In this document: positions 55,677-64,000 of the stretch, piece after piece
Position numbering within the stretch: the stretch's first letter is position 1
How the letters are laid out: each line of letters begins with the position of its first letter
NCBI GenBank assembly: GCA_013122435.1
Contig: WYDT01000030.1
Coordinates: 1-64,000, forward strand
Reading direction: 5' to 3'
DNA length: 64,000 bases
Origin: Chloroflexi bacterium AL-N1
GTDB lineage: Bacteria > Chloroflexota > Chloroflexia > Chloroflexales > Roseiflexaceae
Made by a program: the position numbers and the translations under genes
Notes under the pieces: model-generated
Seen by the model: only the letters and a program-made list of their open reading frames with translations
The model's database searches: none
Told to the model about the DNA's origin: nothing

Positions 55677-56423
55677 ATGCGTATTCTCTATTTTGTGCTG
55701 TTTACATTAACGGAATATGTTCGGTCTGGCCGGATTCTCGTTGAGGTTATTGCGGCAGCAGCGGCGTTTTACATCTTTTTTTTCAGGTCTACTATGCAAG
55801 CCGACTATTTTTTCTCAACAGCAGGTGTTCTGGTGCTCCTTCTGACGTTTTACACCACGTCTGTGATCATCGGTCTAGGTGATCGGCCACAGGGGTACAT
55901 ATTGCTGGTTCGTAAACTAGGTCGTAGTGGCTATTTGCTGGGATTGTATCTGGCGGCTTTTATTGTCGAGATGGGATTCTATGGTGTGCTGAGCCTTGTC
56001 GCTGCACTTCTCAACCCGGTTGCCGATCTTGATATACGCGGGTGGGTACTGGGGACCATTCCGCTGGCACTAAATGTTGCGCTGTTAGGTGCGCTGCTCA
56101 TGCTACTGGCACCAATTGTGTTGACCGCAAGCTGGCGCCTGGTCGTGCTGGCTGTAGTTGCCTTGGCCTTCTCCGGAAATTTGATTGGTGGCCCAGTCCT
56201 CAATGTCCTTTGGGAACCTATTCGTGTTGCGCTTGACGTCTCGCGTACGGTTTTTAGTACACCACTGTTGCCTGCATTTACAGGATTTAGTTTATCAGTC
56301 ACTCGCGACTACAGCAATTTTAATATCGCAATTCCCTTTGCTCAACTTTCCCTCACCCTAAGTCTTGTCGCACTGTCGATCTATGCCTTCAGCAAACGCG
56401 ACATCATCTTCAGTAGTAGTTAA
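55677..56423 (+). CDS. ABC-2-type membrane permease
   Basis: 248 residues with six hydrophobic segments: ILVEVIAAAAAFYIFFF, FFSTAGVLVLLLTFY, LLGLYLAAFIVEMGFYGVLS, GALLMLLAPIVLTASW and others. There is no clear functional motif, as is common for ABC-2 permeases. It should form the membrane channel for the ATPase encoded just upstream. The next gene downstream is a MerR regulator with its own palindrome, 120 bp away. Confidence 0.75.
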   Translation: MRILYFVLFTLTEYVRSGRILVEVIAAAAAFYIFFFRSTMQADYFFSTAGVLVLLLTFYTTSVIIGLGDRPQGYILLVRKLGRSGYLLGLYLAAFIVEMGFYGVLSLVAALLNPVADLDIRGWVLGTIPLALNVALLGALLMLLAPIVLTASWRLVVLAVVALAFSGNLIGGPVLNVLWEPIRVALDVSRTVFSTPLLPAFTGFSLSVTRDYSNFNIAIPFAQLSLTLSLVALSIYAFSKRDIIFSSS

Positions 56424-56506
56424 ATCTCTTGTCCATATGCCTGCACGAGATGACCTCTATCGAATAGGTGTTATAGCACTTGACCCGACAACAGTAGCTT
56501 AGTGTA

Positions 56507-56528
56507 CTAACATTGACGTGAATGTTAG
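56507..56528 (+). promoter_or_regulatory. Palindrome, probable MerR operator
   Basis: CTAACATT-GACGTG-AATGTTAG is a perfect 8-bp inverted repeat with a 6-bp centre, ending 14 bp before the start codon of the MerR-type gene. MerR proteins bind such dyads between or next to -35 and -10 boxes. An autoregulatory site is likely; a TTGACG overlaps its centre. Confidence 0.6.
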
Positions 56529-56542
56529 ATTTGAGATGATTT

Positions 56543-56932
56543 ATGATTGAGACTATGCGGATTGGGAAACTGGCTGAACGCGTTGGTGTAACGCCACGCA
56601 CCATTCGCTACTACGAACAAATCGATTTGTTTAGCCGCAGTGAACGTGTGGGGCGTGGTTTTCGTCATTACACGGAATATGAATTGGCGCGCCTGCAAAA
56701 AATTGATGCGTTGAAACAACTGGGCTTATCGCTTGATGAGATAAGGAGCGTCATAGATCTTTATTTTGAGGATGCAACGGGCATTAAAGGGAAACAAAAG
56801 GTTCTGACAATCCTGCAACGTCACTTGGATGAGACACAAGAGCGAATCGACGCGCTCGGTCAGTTTCGCCATGAACTTGCAACAAACATTGCCAGGGTCC
56901 AGCAATTGATTGAACACGCACACGCAGGCTAG
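56543..56932 (+). CDS. MerR-family transcriptional regulator
   Basis: 129 residues. The winged HTH is MRIGKLAERVGVTPRTIRYYEQIDLF with HYTEYELARLQKIDALKQLGLSLDEI, then a dimerization coiled coil (VLTILQRHLDETQERIDALG). No Cys or recognisable ligand domain exists beyond the coil, so the signal is unknown; small MerR proteins of this kind often respond to redox state or drugs and control transporters. A perfect palindrome sits just upstream. It could regulate the flanking ABC modules. Confidence 0.92.
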   Translation: MIETMRIGKLAERVGVTPRTIRYYEQIDLFSRSERVGRGFRHYTEYELARLQKIDALKQLGLSLDEIRSVIDLYFEDATGIKGKQKVLTILQRHLDETQERIDALGQFRHELATNIARVQQLIEHAHAG

Positions 56933-56963
56933 TCTCTTTTTTTTTGTGCCAATTCTAACGTTT

Positions 56964-57392
56964 ATGTCAAAAAGAATTTCGTTGGTGGATATCATCAAGC
57001 AAATCACTACGATGATGTCATACCGCAAGTACAAGGAATTTTATCATATAACATCAATTGAAAGCGGCCCCCACATAACTCCATTCGGGACAGAATCGCA
57101 TGCTATATCAACTCCCGCTGGATACGAGCAGATCGATGTGCGGTTGGCAACACAGAATGGTATAGCAGTTCGTATCACACGATATGATCGTACCGATGGC
57201 CATAATCGTGGACGAGGTGGTGAACATTTTACGACTGTCAGAGATGTACAAACAGACCAACTCAAAGGTGTAACATGGATGGAAGCATCATTCCCCAATA
57301 TGCCGCTACCCAGTCGCGATGAGGCTCAATGTATAGCAGAAACATTGCTTGCAAGGGTCGCACCCGATCTTGTCGGAACACTCACCGTTTGA
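56964..57392 (+). CDS. Hypothetical protein
   Basis: 142 residues from ATG at 56964, a soluble protein with a basic N-terminus (YRKYKEFYHITSI) and a beta-rich rest (YEQIDVRLATQNGIAVRITR, FTTVRDVQTDQLKGVTWMEA). No family recognised. An upstream ATG at 56910 overlaps the MerR gene and is less likely; the ATG pair near 57011 is also possible, since no start has a good ribosome site. Its stop overlaps by 1 bp the next small gene, which suggests translational coupling. Confidence 0.5.
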   Translation: MSKRISLVDIIKQITTMMSYRKYKEFYHITSIESGPHITPFGTESHAISTPAGYEQIDVRLATQNGIAVRITRYDRTDGHNRGRGGEHFTTVRDVQTDQLKGVTWMEASFPNMPLPSRDEAQCIAETLLARVAPDLVGTLTV

Positions 57393-57532
57393 TGGACGAC
57401 CCACACGATGAAATGTTGACTGCCGCTGGTGAGGTCATCACAGTGACTGGTATGAAAGTGAAGTGCCGACAGCCATCGGGAACGTATGTCTGGGTGATTG
57501 TGGCATCAGATGAATGGGTGATGGACATTTGA
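57392..57532 (+). CDS. Small hypothetical protein, probably frameshifted
   Basis: 46 residues (MDDPHDEMLTAAGEVITVTG, then MKVKCRQPSGTYVWVIVASD and EWVMDI). Shifting one base after EWVMD opens another 34 protein-like codons, FERDIVWNFDLSMRTTEQWL and HDSWLATQALETTP, ending at 57632. The original protein was therefore probably about 80 residues. Family unknown; it follows the previous gene with overlapping stop and start codons. Confidence 0.45.
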   Translation: MDDPHDEMLTAAGEVITVTGMKVKCRQPSGTYVWVIVASDEWVMDI

Positions 57533-57718
57533 GCGTGATATTGTGTGGAACTTCGATCTGAGCATGCGGACAACTGAGCAATGGCTCCATGACTCGTGGC
57601 TTGCTACACAGGCACTTGAAACGACACCATAAAATCGATATTGATACGCAACTTGTGCGAGGTAGTGCTAGACTACCTTGTTTTGCATTATTCAGCGAAG
57701 GCATATCTTGGTATCGAT

Positions 57719-59194
57719 CTACCCGCCATACAATGCTGAAATAATGTGTGGGGTAATCAAACCTTCAATCAAACTACCAATCAAAAACCCTGGCAATAAG
57801 ATGAATAACCATACTTTACAATATTGTGCGAAAGCCCATAACACGTTTTGTCCAACGGTAAACCCGGTTGGCGGTGACAGTAATGATGCCCCGATGCGAA
57901 TCCCCATTGCTGCACCAAGAATGGCTATGGGCAGCTCAACAATACCGTGTGGTAGAACATAAGCTGTCAAAAACTGAAGCGGGCTATCAGCAGCAAAGCC
58001 AAACCAGCTACCACCACGCTGACTGAGCATACTGGCCACAAAACTAATCTGTGCAAATGCTACAGCAGGCACCAGGAAGGCAAATATGCCAAATACAAAG
58101 AGTGAGAGAATGTTTGAGAGCAGCGATACACGAATATTATTCCCAAAGATATAAAGCGAGAAGAAAAACCCTGGTTCGGGGGTAGTCCCAATATTTTCGA
58201 GGTAAAAACTAAGCACGGGGACATTATAATGTTGTCCGATATACCCACCTGCGACTACTCCGCTCACAGCAGCGATAACCGCAACTAGGATGGGTATTCG
58301 GTATTCCCGAAGGAGATTAGGTATCTCATAGCGATAAAAGCGGTGTGGTGAGAAGGTCAATCCTTTGTACTGATCTGGTTGTGTACCGGCTGGTTGGTAT
58401 TCGCGTAGAAAAGTCATAAAGGTCATTACAATATTGCGCCAACTTAGCTCCTCGTGTTCGCGTGAAAGGATCTCTTCACGATTGAATGACCCCATGCCGG
58501 TGCGGATGAGCGCAATGGCAACCACAATCAAGAATGGGACTATTAATTGTAATACATCCCATCCACCACTGTTACCAAGCATCAAAATACCTTCAACCTG
58601 AACAAGTGCAGTGGTTGGAAGTAACACAAAACTTGCCAGTAGGTTCGCTGCACGAATACTCGTAGTGTGGCTAGAAATGATGACAGCTCCGGCGACCATC
58701 ACAACCGCTTTAGTGGTAATGAGCAGCAGGATAATGGTTGCGTATCTAAAATTCAACCCCATCATGAAAAGATCTGGTGCTGTTATCCGCAGTATAACCG
58801 TAAAAAAGCACATCCCCATAAAGGCTGAGAATAAGGGTGGAAACAATGAAGACAGAAGTTTGCCCAGATAGAGTTGTGCATCGGAGATTGGCATTGCCAG
58901 CAACGACTCGAGGCTGTTACGCTCACGTTCCCCCACAAAGGCCTCAAGCGCTGTAATGATGGAGAATGATGTGGGGATAAAGCCGACCAGCATCATTACA
59001 AAGGGAACCAGTTTTGCGACTGTTCCCGCTGTATCAATAAAGTCTACGGCTATTTGTGTCCCAGCGATAAGCACGAGTGGCAAAATAAAGGTCAAAATAA
59101 ACGTTGGTGTCAGAATACGCCAGTCGGTGATGGTCTCATTAAGTTCTCGTTGAGCAATGGTTCGAACAGACGTCCAGTACATATAATACCTCAC
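57719..59194 (-). CDS. ABC-2 permease fused to a SpoIIM-like domain
   Basis: 491 residues. The first about 260 are an ABC-2-type permease of the NatB branch (IAQRELNETITDWRILTPTF start, VGERERNSLESLLAMPISD loop, six helices). The rest is a second membrane domain like SpoIIM/DUF95: FGNNIRVSLLSNILSLFVFG, then a loop and LPHGIVELPIAILGAAMG, with about five helices. In other bacteria SpoIIM-like proteins are separate and act in cell-wall remodelling. The gene overlaps its ATPase by 4 bp, so it forms a two-gene exporter. The coupling of an exporter to a SpoIIM domain is notable. The fusion boundary lies near the charged ILSREHEELSWRNI stretch. Confidence 0.8.
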   Translation of the reverse strand: MRYYMYWTSVRTIAQRELNETITDWRILTPTFILTFILPLVLIAGTQIAVDFIDTAGTVAKLVPFVMMLVGFIPTSFSIITALEAFVGERERNSLESLLAMPISDAQLYLGKLLSSLFPPLFSAFMGMCFFTVILRITAPDLFMMGLNFRYATIILLLITTKAVVMVAGAVIISSHTTSIRAANLLASFVLLPTTALVQVEGILMLGNSGGWDVLQLIVPFLIVVAIALIRTGMGSFNREEILSREHEELSWRNIVMTFMTFLREYQPAGTQPDQYKGLTFSPHRFYRYEIPNLLREYRIPILVAVIAAVSGVVAGGYIGQHYNVPVLSFYLENIGTTPEPGFFFSLYIFGNNIRVSLLSNILSLFVFGIFAFLVPAVAFAQISFVASMLSQRGGSWFGFAADSPLQFLTAYVLPHGIVELPIAILGAAMGIRIGASLLSPPTGFTVGQNVLWAFAQYCKVWLFILLPGFLIGSLIEGLITPHIISALYGG

Positions 59195-60216
59195 TCTTCT
59201 GGAGTTATCGTAGCAAGTGATGTTGTCGAGGATGTGTTGGGAATCATCATATCTGTGTGTGATGGTGAATGTATCTGGTCATCCCAGACGCCTCGTTCTG
59301 CCTCGTTTTCCACGATGGTACGTAGATAGATCTCTTCTAAACTACGGGACATCTGTGTCATGGAAACTACTGGGAGATGCTTTGATGTCAGACGTGCCAT
59401 CAGTTGTGGGTTGATATGTTGGGGTTCCGTACAGCGATATTGCACCCAATCAGCTCCGGTTGCCTCAATCTGCACCAGATCTTCAAATAATGGGGCTATC
59501 TTTCCAATGTCGGTGGCAAAACGCAGTTCCCAGATAGGATCGCCCAACAGTTGGCGTGTGAGTTGGTCAATGGTTCCCTGTGCGATGATGCGCCCACCAC
59601 GCACGATCACAATACGATCTGCAAGCGTTTCTGCTTCGATCAGATTGTGTGTGGTAAGCAGAATGGTGCGATGTGCCTTGCGGAGTTCAGCAATGGCATC
59701 ACGGACAGTACGGGCACTGTGTGGGTCCATTGCGGTAGTTGGTTCATCAAGATAGAGCACGGGCGGATCATGAATAAGCGCACGAATAAGCGCAACCTTT
59801 TGCTTCATGCCCTTTGAAAAGCTGTCAATTCGCTTACCTCGCGCATGCCATAAATCAAACCGTTTGAGTAACTGCTCACTACGTTGGAGACATGTCGCGT
59901 CATCAAGACCTTGTAAACTTCCAAAAAACCGGAGGTACTCAACGGGCCGCATGCGATGATAGAGGCCGGGGAACTCTGTCAAAAGGCCCACCACCTTGCG
60001 AACCTCACGTGCGTTTTCAACCACATCGAGCCCTGCAATACGTGCATACCCATGCGTTGGTTTGAGAATAGCGGCCAACATACGTACTGTGGTGGTTTTT
60101 CCGGCACCATTGGGACCCAATAGGGCGACAACTTCGCCATCATCAATGTTAAGAGAGATATCCTGGACAGCCTGAAATGAGCCAAAGATTTTTTGTAAAT
60201 GAGATGCTTCGATCAT
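59191..60216 (-). CDS. ABC transporter ATP-binding protein (NatA-like)
   Basis: 341 residues. Walker A GPNGAGKTT near 38, signature SFSKGMKQK near 136, Walker B VLYLDEPTTAMD and switch TTHNLIEAE are intact. The C-terminal 100 residues form the extra DrrA/NatA-type domain, and the end is Ser/Thr-rich. ATG at 60216 is preceded by AAAGGAT; an earlier in-frame start 32 codons upstream was rejected for lack of homology. It works with the SpoIIM-fused permease encoded downstream with a 4-bp overlap. Substrate unknown. Confidence 0.88.
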   Translation of the reverse strand: MIEASHLQKIFGSFQAVQDISLNIDDGEVVALLGPNGAGKTTTVRMLAAILKPTHGYARIAGLDVVENAREVRKVVGLLTEFPGLYHRMRPVEYLRFFGSLQGLDDATCLQRSEQLLKRFDLWHARGKRIDSFSKGMKQKVALIRALIHDPPVLYLDEPTTAMDPHSARTVRDAIAELRKAHRTILLTTHNLIEAETLADRIVIVRGGRIIAQGTIDQLTRQLLGDPIWELRFATDIGKIAPLFEDLVQIEATGADWVQYRCTEPQHINPQLMARLTSKHLPVVSMTQMSRSLEEIYLRTIVENEAERGVWDDQIHSPSHTDMMIPNTSSTTSLATITPEE

Positions 60217-60342
60217 TGAAAATATCCTTTCTCTGCACAAACTGAGTATAGCTATGTCTCTCCCTGATGAGCAAACATATCTGTATAGTCTGACGCTACA
60301 TGTTGTTGTCATCTGAGTATCAGAAAAGAAACAAACAACTTA

Positions 60343-60351
60343 TGCTATAAT
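60343..60351 (+). promoter_or_regulatory. Extended -10 promoter of the mre cluster
   Basis: TGCTATAAT matches TGnTATAAT exactly, 85 bp upstream of the mreB start. It sits in an A-rich stretch with no clear -35 box. Confidence 0.5.
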
Positions 60352-60436
60352 CGAGGAACGCGATCACACGCGTATATTTGCATGTTTTACCGCGTTGCAC
60401 GTTCTAGAACGTGACTTGCAGACTGAGAGAACAACC

Positions 60437-61516
60437 GTGGCGTTGAATCCGCTCAACTCATTATTCGGTGCATTTAGTCGGGATCTTGGTATTGATCTGG
60501 GAACGGCCAATACCCTTGTTCACGTACGAGGCAAAGGTATTGTTATCAGCGAGCCTTCTGTCGTTGCCATTGACAGTAAAACGAGGAACATACAAGCAGT
60601 TGGTGCTGAAGCAAAAGCAATGGTTGGCAAAACGCCTGCAAATATTATTGCTGTACGTCCGCTCAAAGATGGCGTTATTGCTGACTTTGATGCGGTCGAG
60701 AAGATGTTAAAGTACTTTATTGACAAAGCTCATGATCGTTCTCTGGGGATGGTCTCACCACGACCACGTGTGGTTGTAGGTGTACCGTCCGGTGTAACGC
60801 AGGTAGAGATGCGCGCCGCACGCGATGCAGCACTTAACGCTAATGCTCGCGAGGCCTACGTGGTTGAGGAGCCTATGGCTGCTGCAATCGGTGCCGGCCT
60901 CCCAGTCGATGAGCCAATGGGATCGATGGTGGTTGATATTGGTGGTGGTACCACAGAAGTCGCTATTATCTCGCTTGGTGGTATTGTTATCAATCATTCA
61001 ATCCGCACCGCTGGCGATGAAATTGACGAATCGGTCATTCAATTTGCCCGGCGTGAATACAATCTCCTCATTGGCGAACGGATGGCTGAAAAAGCTAAGA
61101 TCGTGGCCGGGAGCGCGTACCCATTGGAAGAAGAAATTAAAGTGGTGTTGCGTGGACGTGACCTGCTCACCGGCTTACCCAAAGCGGTAGAGGTGAGTAG
61201 TGTTGAGTTGCGTGAAGGTATTGCGAGTCCGGTGAACACCATTGTGGCTGAAGTACGTGCTGCTCTCGAAGAAACCCCACCTGAACTGGTTGCCGATATT
61301 ATGGAATATGGCATCATGCTGGCCGGTGGTGGTGCTCAGTTACTCGGGCTTGATAGGCGTATTGCCTCTGAGACAAAAATGCCTGTGCATATTGCCGATG
61401 ATCCGCTCTCTTGCGTAGCACGTGGTGCCGGGAAAATGGTTGAAGAGTTCGAGAATCCGGTGTACCGTCGTATTTTGACGAATACCCAACAAACACGTCG
61501 TGTGCGCTACCAATAG
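60437..61516 (+). CDS. mreB: Rod shape-determining protein MreB
   Basis: 359 residues of bacterial actin. The phosphate-1 motif GIDLGTANTLVHV begins near 19, followed by VVGVPSGVTQVE, the phosphate-2 region DIGGGTTEVAIISLGG, and the adenosine motif MLAGGGAQLLGLD. Length and order match MreB (about 345). It polymerises under the membrane and guides lateral cell-wall synthesis with MreC, MreD and PBP2. GTG at 60437, preceded by GAGAGAAC, is chosen over an in-frame start 14 codons upstream. It heads the mreBCD-mrdA cluster. Confidence 0.96.
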   Translation: MALNPLNSLFGAFSRDLGIDLGTANTLVHVRGKGIVISEPSVVAIDSKTRNIQAVGAEAKAMVGKTPANIIAVRPLKDGVIADFDAVEKMLKYFIDKAHDRSLGMVSPRPRVVVGVPSGVTQVEMRAARDAALNANAREAYVVEEPMAAAIGAGLPVDEPMGSMVVDIGGGTTEVAIISLGGIVINHSIRTAGDEIDESVIQFARREYNLLIGERMAEKAKIVAGSAYPLEEEIKVVLRGRDLLTGLPKAVEVSSVELREGIASPVNTIVAEVRAALEETPPELVADIMEYGIMLAGGGAQLLGLDRRIASETKMPVHIADDPLSCVARGAGKMVEEFENPVYRRILTNTQQTRRVRYQ

Positions 61517-61567
61517 TTCTGTCTGGTTGATGTGTATCATCTACGCTTTTAGAATGTAGATCGACCT

Positions 61568-62461
61568 ATGCGTGATACGGTACGTAACCGCTCAATAAAA
61601 CTTTCACGAACATCACCCTATCGATCATTAACCGTGATTGTTGGTTTGATCGTTGTTGCTGTCCTACTGATGTGGCTTGATCAAACAGATCGCCTTGGTC
61701 CAGTGCGTCATCAGGCGCACATGGTGGTTAATCCAATGCTTGGTGGTTTGCGCTATGTGGGGACGAGTATTAGTGATGGATTCTGGGGCATCGGTAATCT
61801 GGGGCAGTTACAACAAACCATCGAAGAACAAGAAGCCTATATCAGCTATCTTGAAACAGAACTCATCAAAAATGAGGGAGCCAACGAAAGAATTAGACAA
61901 CTTGAGCAGCAATTGGGTATTGCCGAGAAGCAGCCCTGGGAGTTGTTGGGTGCTTCTGTCATAGCATATACACCCGATGCAGGCCGCCAGACTCTCCGGC
62001 TTTCGGTGGGCGAAGACGATGGTGTTAAACGAGGCATGGCTGTCATATCCAAAGATGGGGGTAGCCCTGAGACCTTAGTTGGCGTTGTTGAGAGTGTCAC
62101 ACCACGTGATGCCACCGTGCTTTTGATAACCGATTATAGTAGTTCAATTAGTGCTTCTGTAGATCACGAGGGCACACGCTTCTCTGGTACGATTCAGGGC
62201 CAATGGCAACGTGGTTCGCGGCTACAACTTGAACAAGTTGATCGTAATGCTCATATGGTGCCAGGTGATAAAGTTGTGACAGCCGGTTTAACCGCAGAGT
62301 ATGCTCCTGACCTGCCACATGCTTCTATTCCATCTGGTATCCCTATTGGTGAAATTGAGGAAGTACGGGTTAATGGGCGTAGTAGAGTGGCAAATATTCG
62401 ACCATATCTCGACCCCAATCAGGTACGCTACGCATGGATCATTCTCAGCCACGACGATTAG
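61568..62461 (+). CDS. mreC: Rod shape-determining protein MreC
   Basis: 297 residues. One N-terminal transmembrane helix (SLTVIVGLIVVAVLLMWL) is followed by a coiled coil (LGQLQQTIEEQEAYISYLET, IRQLEQQLG) and a periplasm-type beta-barrel pair with GVVESVTPRDATVLLITD, VVTAGLTAEYAPDLP and GIPIGEIEEV. MreC links MreB to PBP2 on the outer side of the membrane. Its stop lies 28 bp inside mreD, so translation is coupled. Confidence 0.94.
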   Translation: MRDTVRNRSIKLSRTSPYRSLTVIVGLIVVAVLLMWLDQTDRLGPVRHQAHMVVNPMLGGLRYVGTSISDGFWGIGNLGQLQQTIEEQEAYISYLETELIKNEGANERIRQLEQQLGIAEKQPWELLGASVIAYTPDAGRQTLRLSVGEDDGVKRGMAVISKDGGSPETLVGVVESVTPRDATVLLITDYSSSISASVDHEGTRFSGTIQGQWQRGSRLQLEQVDRNAHMVPGDKVVTAGLTAEYAPDLPHASIPSGIPIGEIEEVRVNGRSRVANIRPYLDPNQVRYAWIILSHDD

Positions 62462-62982
62462 AAGAACGTCTTGCACGTGAACTTGGTCTGGCACTGCTCC
62501 TACTTGGTGTCGCCTTAGTCCAGACGGCACTTTTGCCACGACCACTAGGGTTTACGCCCAACGTGCTCTTGATGCTGGTGCTCAGTCAGGCGTTAATTGC
62601 CGGTGCGGCGAATGCGGCACGCTGGGCCTTTTATGGGGGCATTAGTCTCGATCTGTGTGCTGGAACATTGCTGGGTAGCCATTCGCTGCTCTTGCTTGCT
62701 GCGGTTCTGGTGGGAACGTTACCATTCGTTCGACTACGGCGAGATAATTGGTTTCTGCCACTGGGGAGTGCGCTTCTGGGTGCTCTGACGTATTATGTGC
62801 TCTTTCCCCTGGTAACAGGAGGTCTAGCTTTGTTGTCCAACCAAACATTGCTACAAACTCATATGCTTATTATTGTCCTGCCAGGAGTACTGATAGTGCT
62901 GATACCTGCTTTGCCTTTGTTTACTTTTATGCGCTGGCTGGAAAGTCGCCGTCGTGGTGAAGTGCCAGTGGATATATACTAA
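62434..62982 (+). CDS. mreD: Rod shape-determining protein MreD
   Basis: 182 residues, five to six hydrophobic helices, with the RLARELGLALLLLGVALVQ start, then PRPLGFTPNVLLMLVLSQAL, GGISLDLCAGTLLGSHSLLL and a basic C-terminus (WLESRRRGEV). MreD is the small membrane partner of MreC and PBP2. Sequence is poorly conserved across phyla; the assignment rests on position, size and helix pattern, which agree well. It overlaps mreC by 28 bp. Confidence 0.88.
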   Translation: MDHSQPRRLEERLARELGLALLLLGVALVQTALLPRPLGFTPNVLLMLVLSQALIAGAANAARWAFYGGISLDLCAGTLLGSHSLLLLAAVLVGTLPFVRLRRDNWFLPLGSALLGALTYYVLFPLVTGGLALLSNQTLLQTHMLIIVLPGVLIVLIPALPLFTFMRWLESRRRGEVPVDIY

Positions 62983-63023
62983 GAACATTCGTCTGGTTGG
63001 TCTGATATCGATTGCAGAGTTTT

Positions 63024-64000
63024 ATGAATCGGCTGCTTGTTCCCAAATTAACCATTTTCATCGTTTTTGTTATTTTAGTTGGAAGACTTTACACACTCCA
63101 ACTCGTTGAGCCGTTGCATGTCGATGAATATAATAGTGGAACCAGACAGTATATCTCAACACGTCCATTGCGTGGTGAAATCTATGCGCGTGATGGCACA
63201 ACGCTGCTTGCTGAAAGTGTCCCTATGTATACGGTGGGTATTCGCCCTGCTGATTTTAATCGGGCCATAGAGCAAGAGCCAGACGAAGGTGAGCGCATTT
63301 TTGCCCAACTCGGCCAATTGTTGGAGATTACCAGTACACTGACCATCTCACCGGCAACAGCACTTGAGACGGACTCGGTTCTCAACAGCGACATTAACCA
63401 GGGATTGGGAACACAAGTGGTTACCAGCATCGAGCAATATTCTGCTGACGTCCCAATGCATGTGATCGTCCCCTCTGATCGTGTGGCTGGTCTCACTGAA
63501 TTGTTGGAGCAGTACAGTCCCATAGTGCAGCTCAACCTAGGTGAAAATGCCCCATCGGATCTCTCCGACATGGCCCAGCTATCAGTTGATCAAGCGTTGA
63601 TCGATCTGATTGAAACCCTGGATATTTCCACGACCCTGACTATCTCACCATCGTCGACACTTGAGTCAGACTCATCGTTACGTACTGATTTGCAAAATGC
63701 ACTGGGGCAAGCGGCTTTTGCTGAAGCCGATAGACCACAGACACTCACCTGGTCCATATTAACTGTCCCTGCAGAGAAGTCGATGGTAGCGCTACAACTA
63801 AGTCGTGCCTACAGCGATACCCTGACACTGAATAATCCGATTGCTGAACAGTACCGACAGGCAAATGTACCAGAATATGAAATCATTCCAGTACAGGAAG
63901 ACATTGCCCATGAATTGGCATTGGTGTTGCGTGAGAACGCGACTACGTTGCCTGGTGTCGTAGTTGAAGAAGACTACCAGCGACGGTATCCACTTAGTGA
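63024..64000 (+). CDS. mrdA: Penicillin-binding protein 2, N-terminal part (cut by window end)
   Basis: At least 325 residues, open at the window edge. An N-terminal transmembrane helix (LTIFIVFVILVGRLYTLQLV) is followed by the typical RPLRGEIYARDGTTLLAESV of class B PBPs, then the dimerization/pedestal domain. The transpeptidase domain lies beyond the window. Position after mreBCD fits MrdA, the peptidoglycan transpeptidase of cell elongation. The pedestal contains two tandem related blocks of about 85-100 residues: TSTLTISPATALETDSVLNS and TTLTISPSSTLESDSSLRTD mark their starts. They are unusual and make the domain longer than usual. Confidence 0.88.
   Translation, partial: MNRLLVPKLTIFIVFVILVGRLYTLQLVEPLHVDEYNSGTRQYISTRPLRGEIYARDGTTLLAESVPMYTVGIRPADFNRAIEQEPDEGERIFAQLGQLLEITSTLTISPATALETDSVLNSDINQGLGTQVVTSIEQYSADVPMHVIVPSDRVAGLTELLEQYSPIVQLNLGENAPSDLSDMAQLSVDQALIDLIETLDISTTLTISPSSTLESDSSLRTDLQNALGQAAFAEADRPQTLTWSILTVPAEKSMVALQLSRAYSDTLTLNNPIAEQYRQANVPEYEIIPVQEDIAHELALVLRENATTLPGVVVEEDYQRRYPLS

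Overview
The window is a bacterial chromosome segment of roughly 50% GC. Several features together point to Chloroflexota, probably class Chloroflexia (Herpetosiphon-like is a reasonable guess, not proven). They are a secreted beta-helix protein ending in LPIVVR, a UPF0104/UPF0182 membrane protein, a DICT-GAF sensor, a divergent energy-converting-hydrogenase-related membrane complex, a complete 2-oxoglutarate dehydrogenase E1/E2 pair, and mreBCD followed by a PBP2 gene.

Regions from left to right. (1) 1-4.8 kb: a large CRISPR array with 62 repeats of 37 nt. No cas gene is in the window. Decayed repeats follow on the right, which marks that side as the old, trailer end. (2) 4.9-9.3 kb: an alpha/beta hydrolase, a DEDDh exonuclease, a dead peptide-binding lipoprotein gene and a DICT-GAF sensor. 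(3) 9.6-17.6 kb: two very large envelope genes on the minus strand, a secreted parallel beta-helix/IPT protein and a UPF0104-UPF0182 fusion, each broken by in-frame stops or a frameshift. (4) 17.8-24.9 kb: an ArsB-type permease, a lipoprotein, a PIG-L deacetylase, a fatty-acid desaturase, a radical SAM/SPASM protein and a secreted S1 protease. (5) 25-30.4 kb: sucA-sucB and an aldo/keto reductase preceded by a candidate small RNA or leader. (6) 30.6-33.8 kb: a helicase-like protein of the YprA/Hrq1 type that has lost its ATPase motifs and carries a C-terminal PcrA/UvrD-like Tudor domain, coupled to a deoxyribosyltransferase-like gene. (7) 34-40.5 kb: small regulators, secreted proteins and an ECF sigma/anti-sigma-like operon. 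(8) 40.5-47.6 kb: an accessory block, almost all on the minus strand, with an ECF42-type sigma operon, single small genes and several integron attC-like sites, which looks like a cassette array without an integrase. (9) 48.4-54.4 kb: a five-gene complex-I/Ehr-like operon lacking NuoB and the usual Fe-S subunits. (10) 54.5-60.2 kb: two ABC exporter modules around a MerR regulator. (11) 60.4-64 kb: mreB-mreC-mreD-mrdA, the cell-elongation cluster, cut by the window end.

The candidates I find most worth following are the pseudo-helicase with its small partner, the attC-like cassette block, and the Ehr-like complex whose large subunit has lost half of the C-terminal Ni-ligand motif. All family assignments come from reading motifs by eye; no database search was run.
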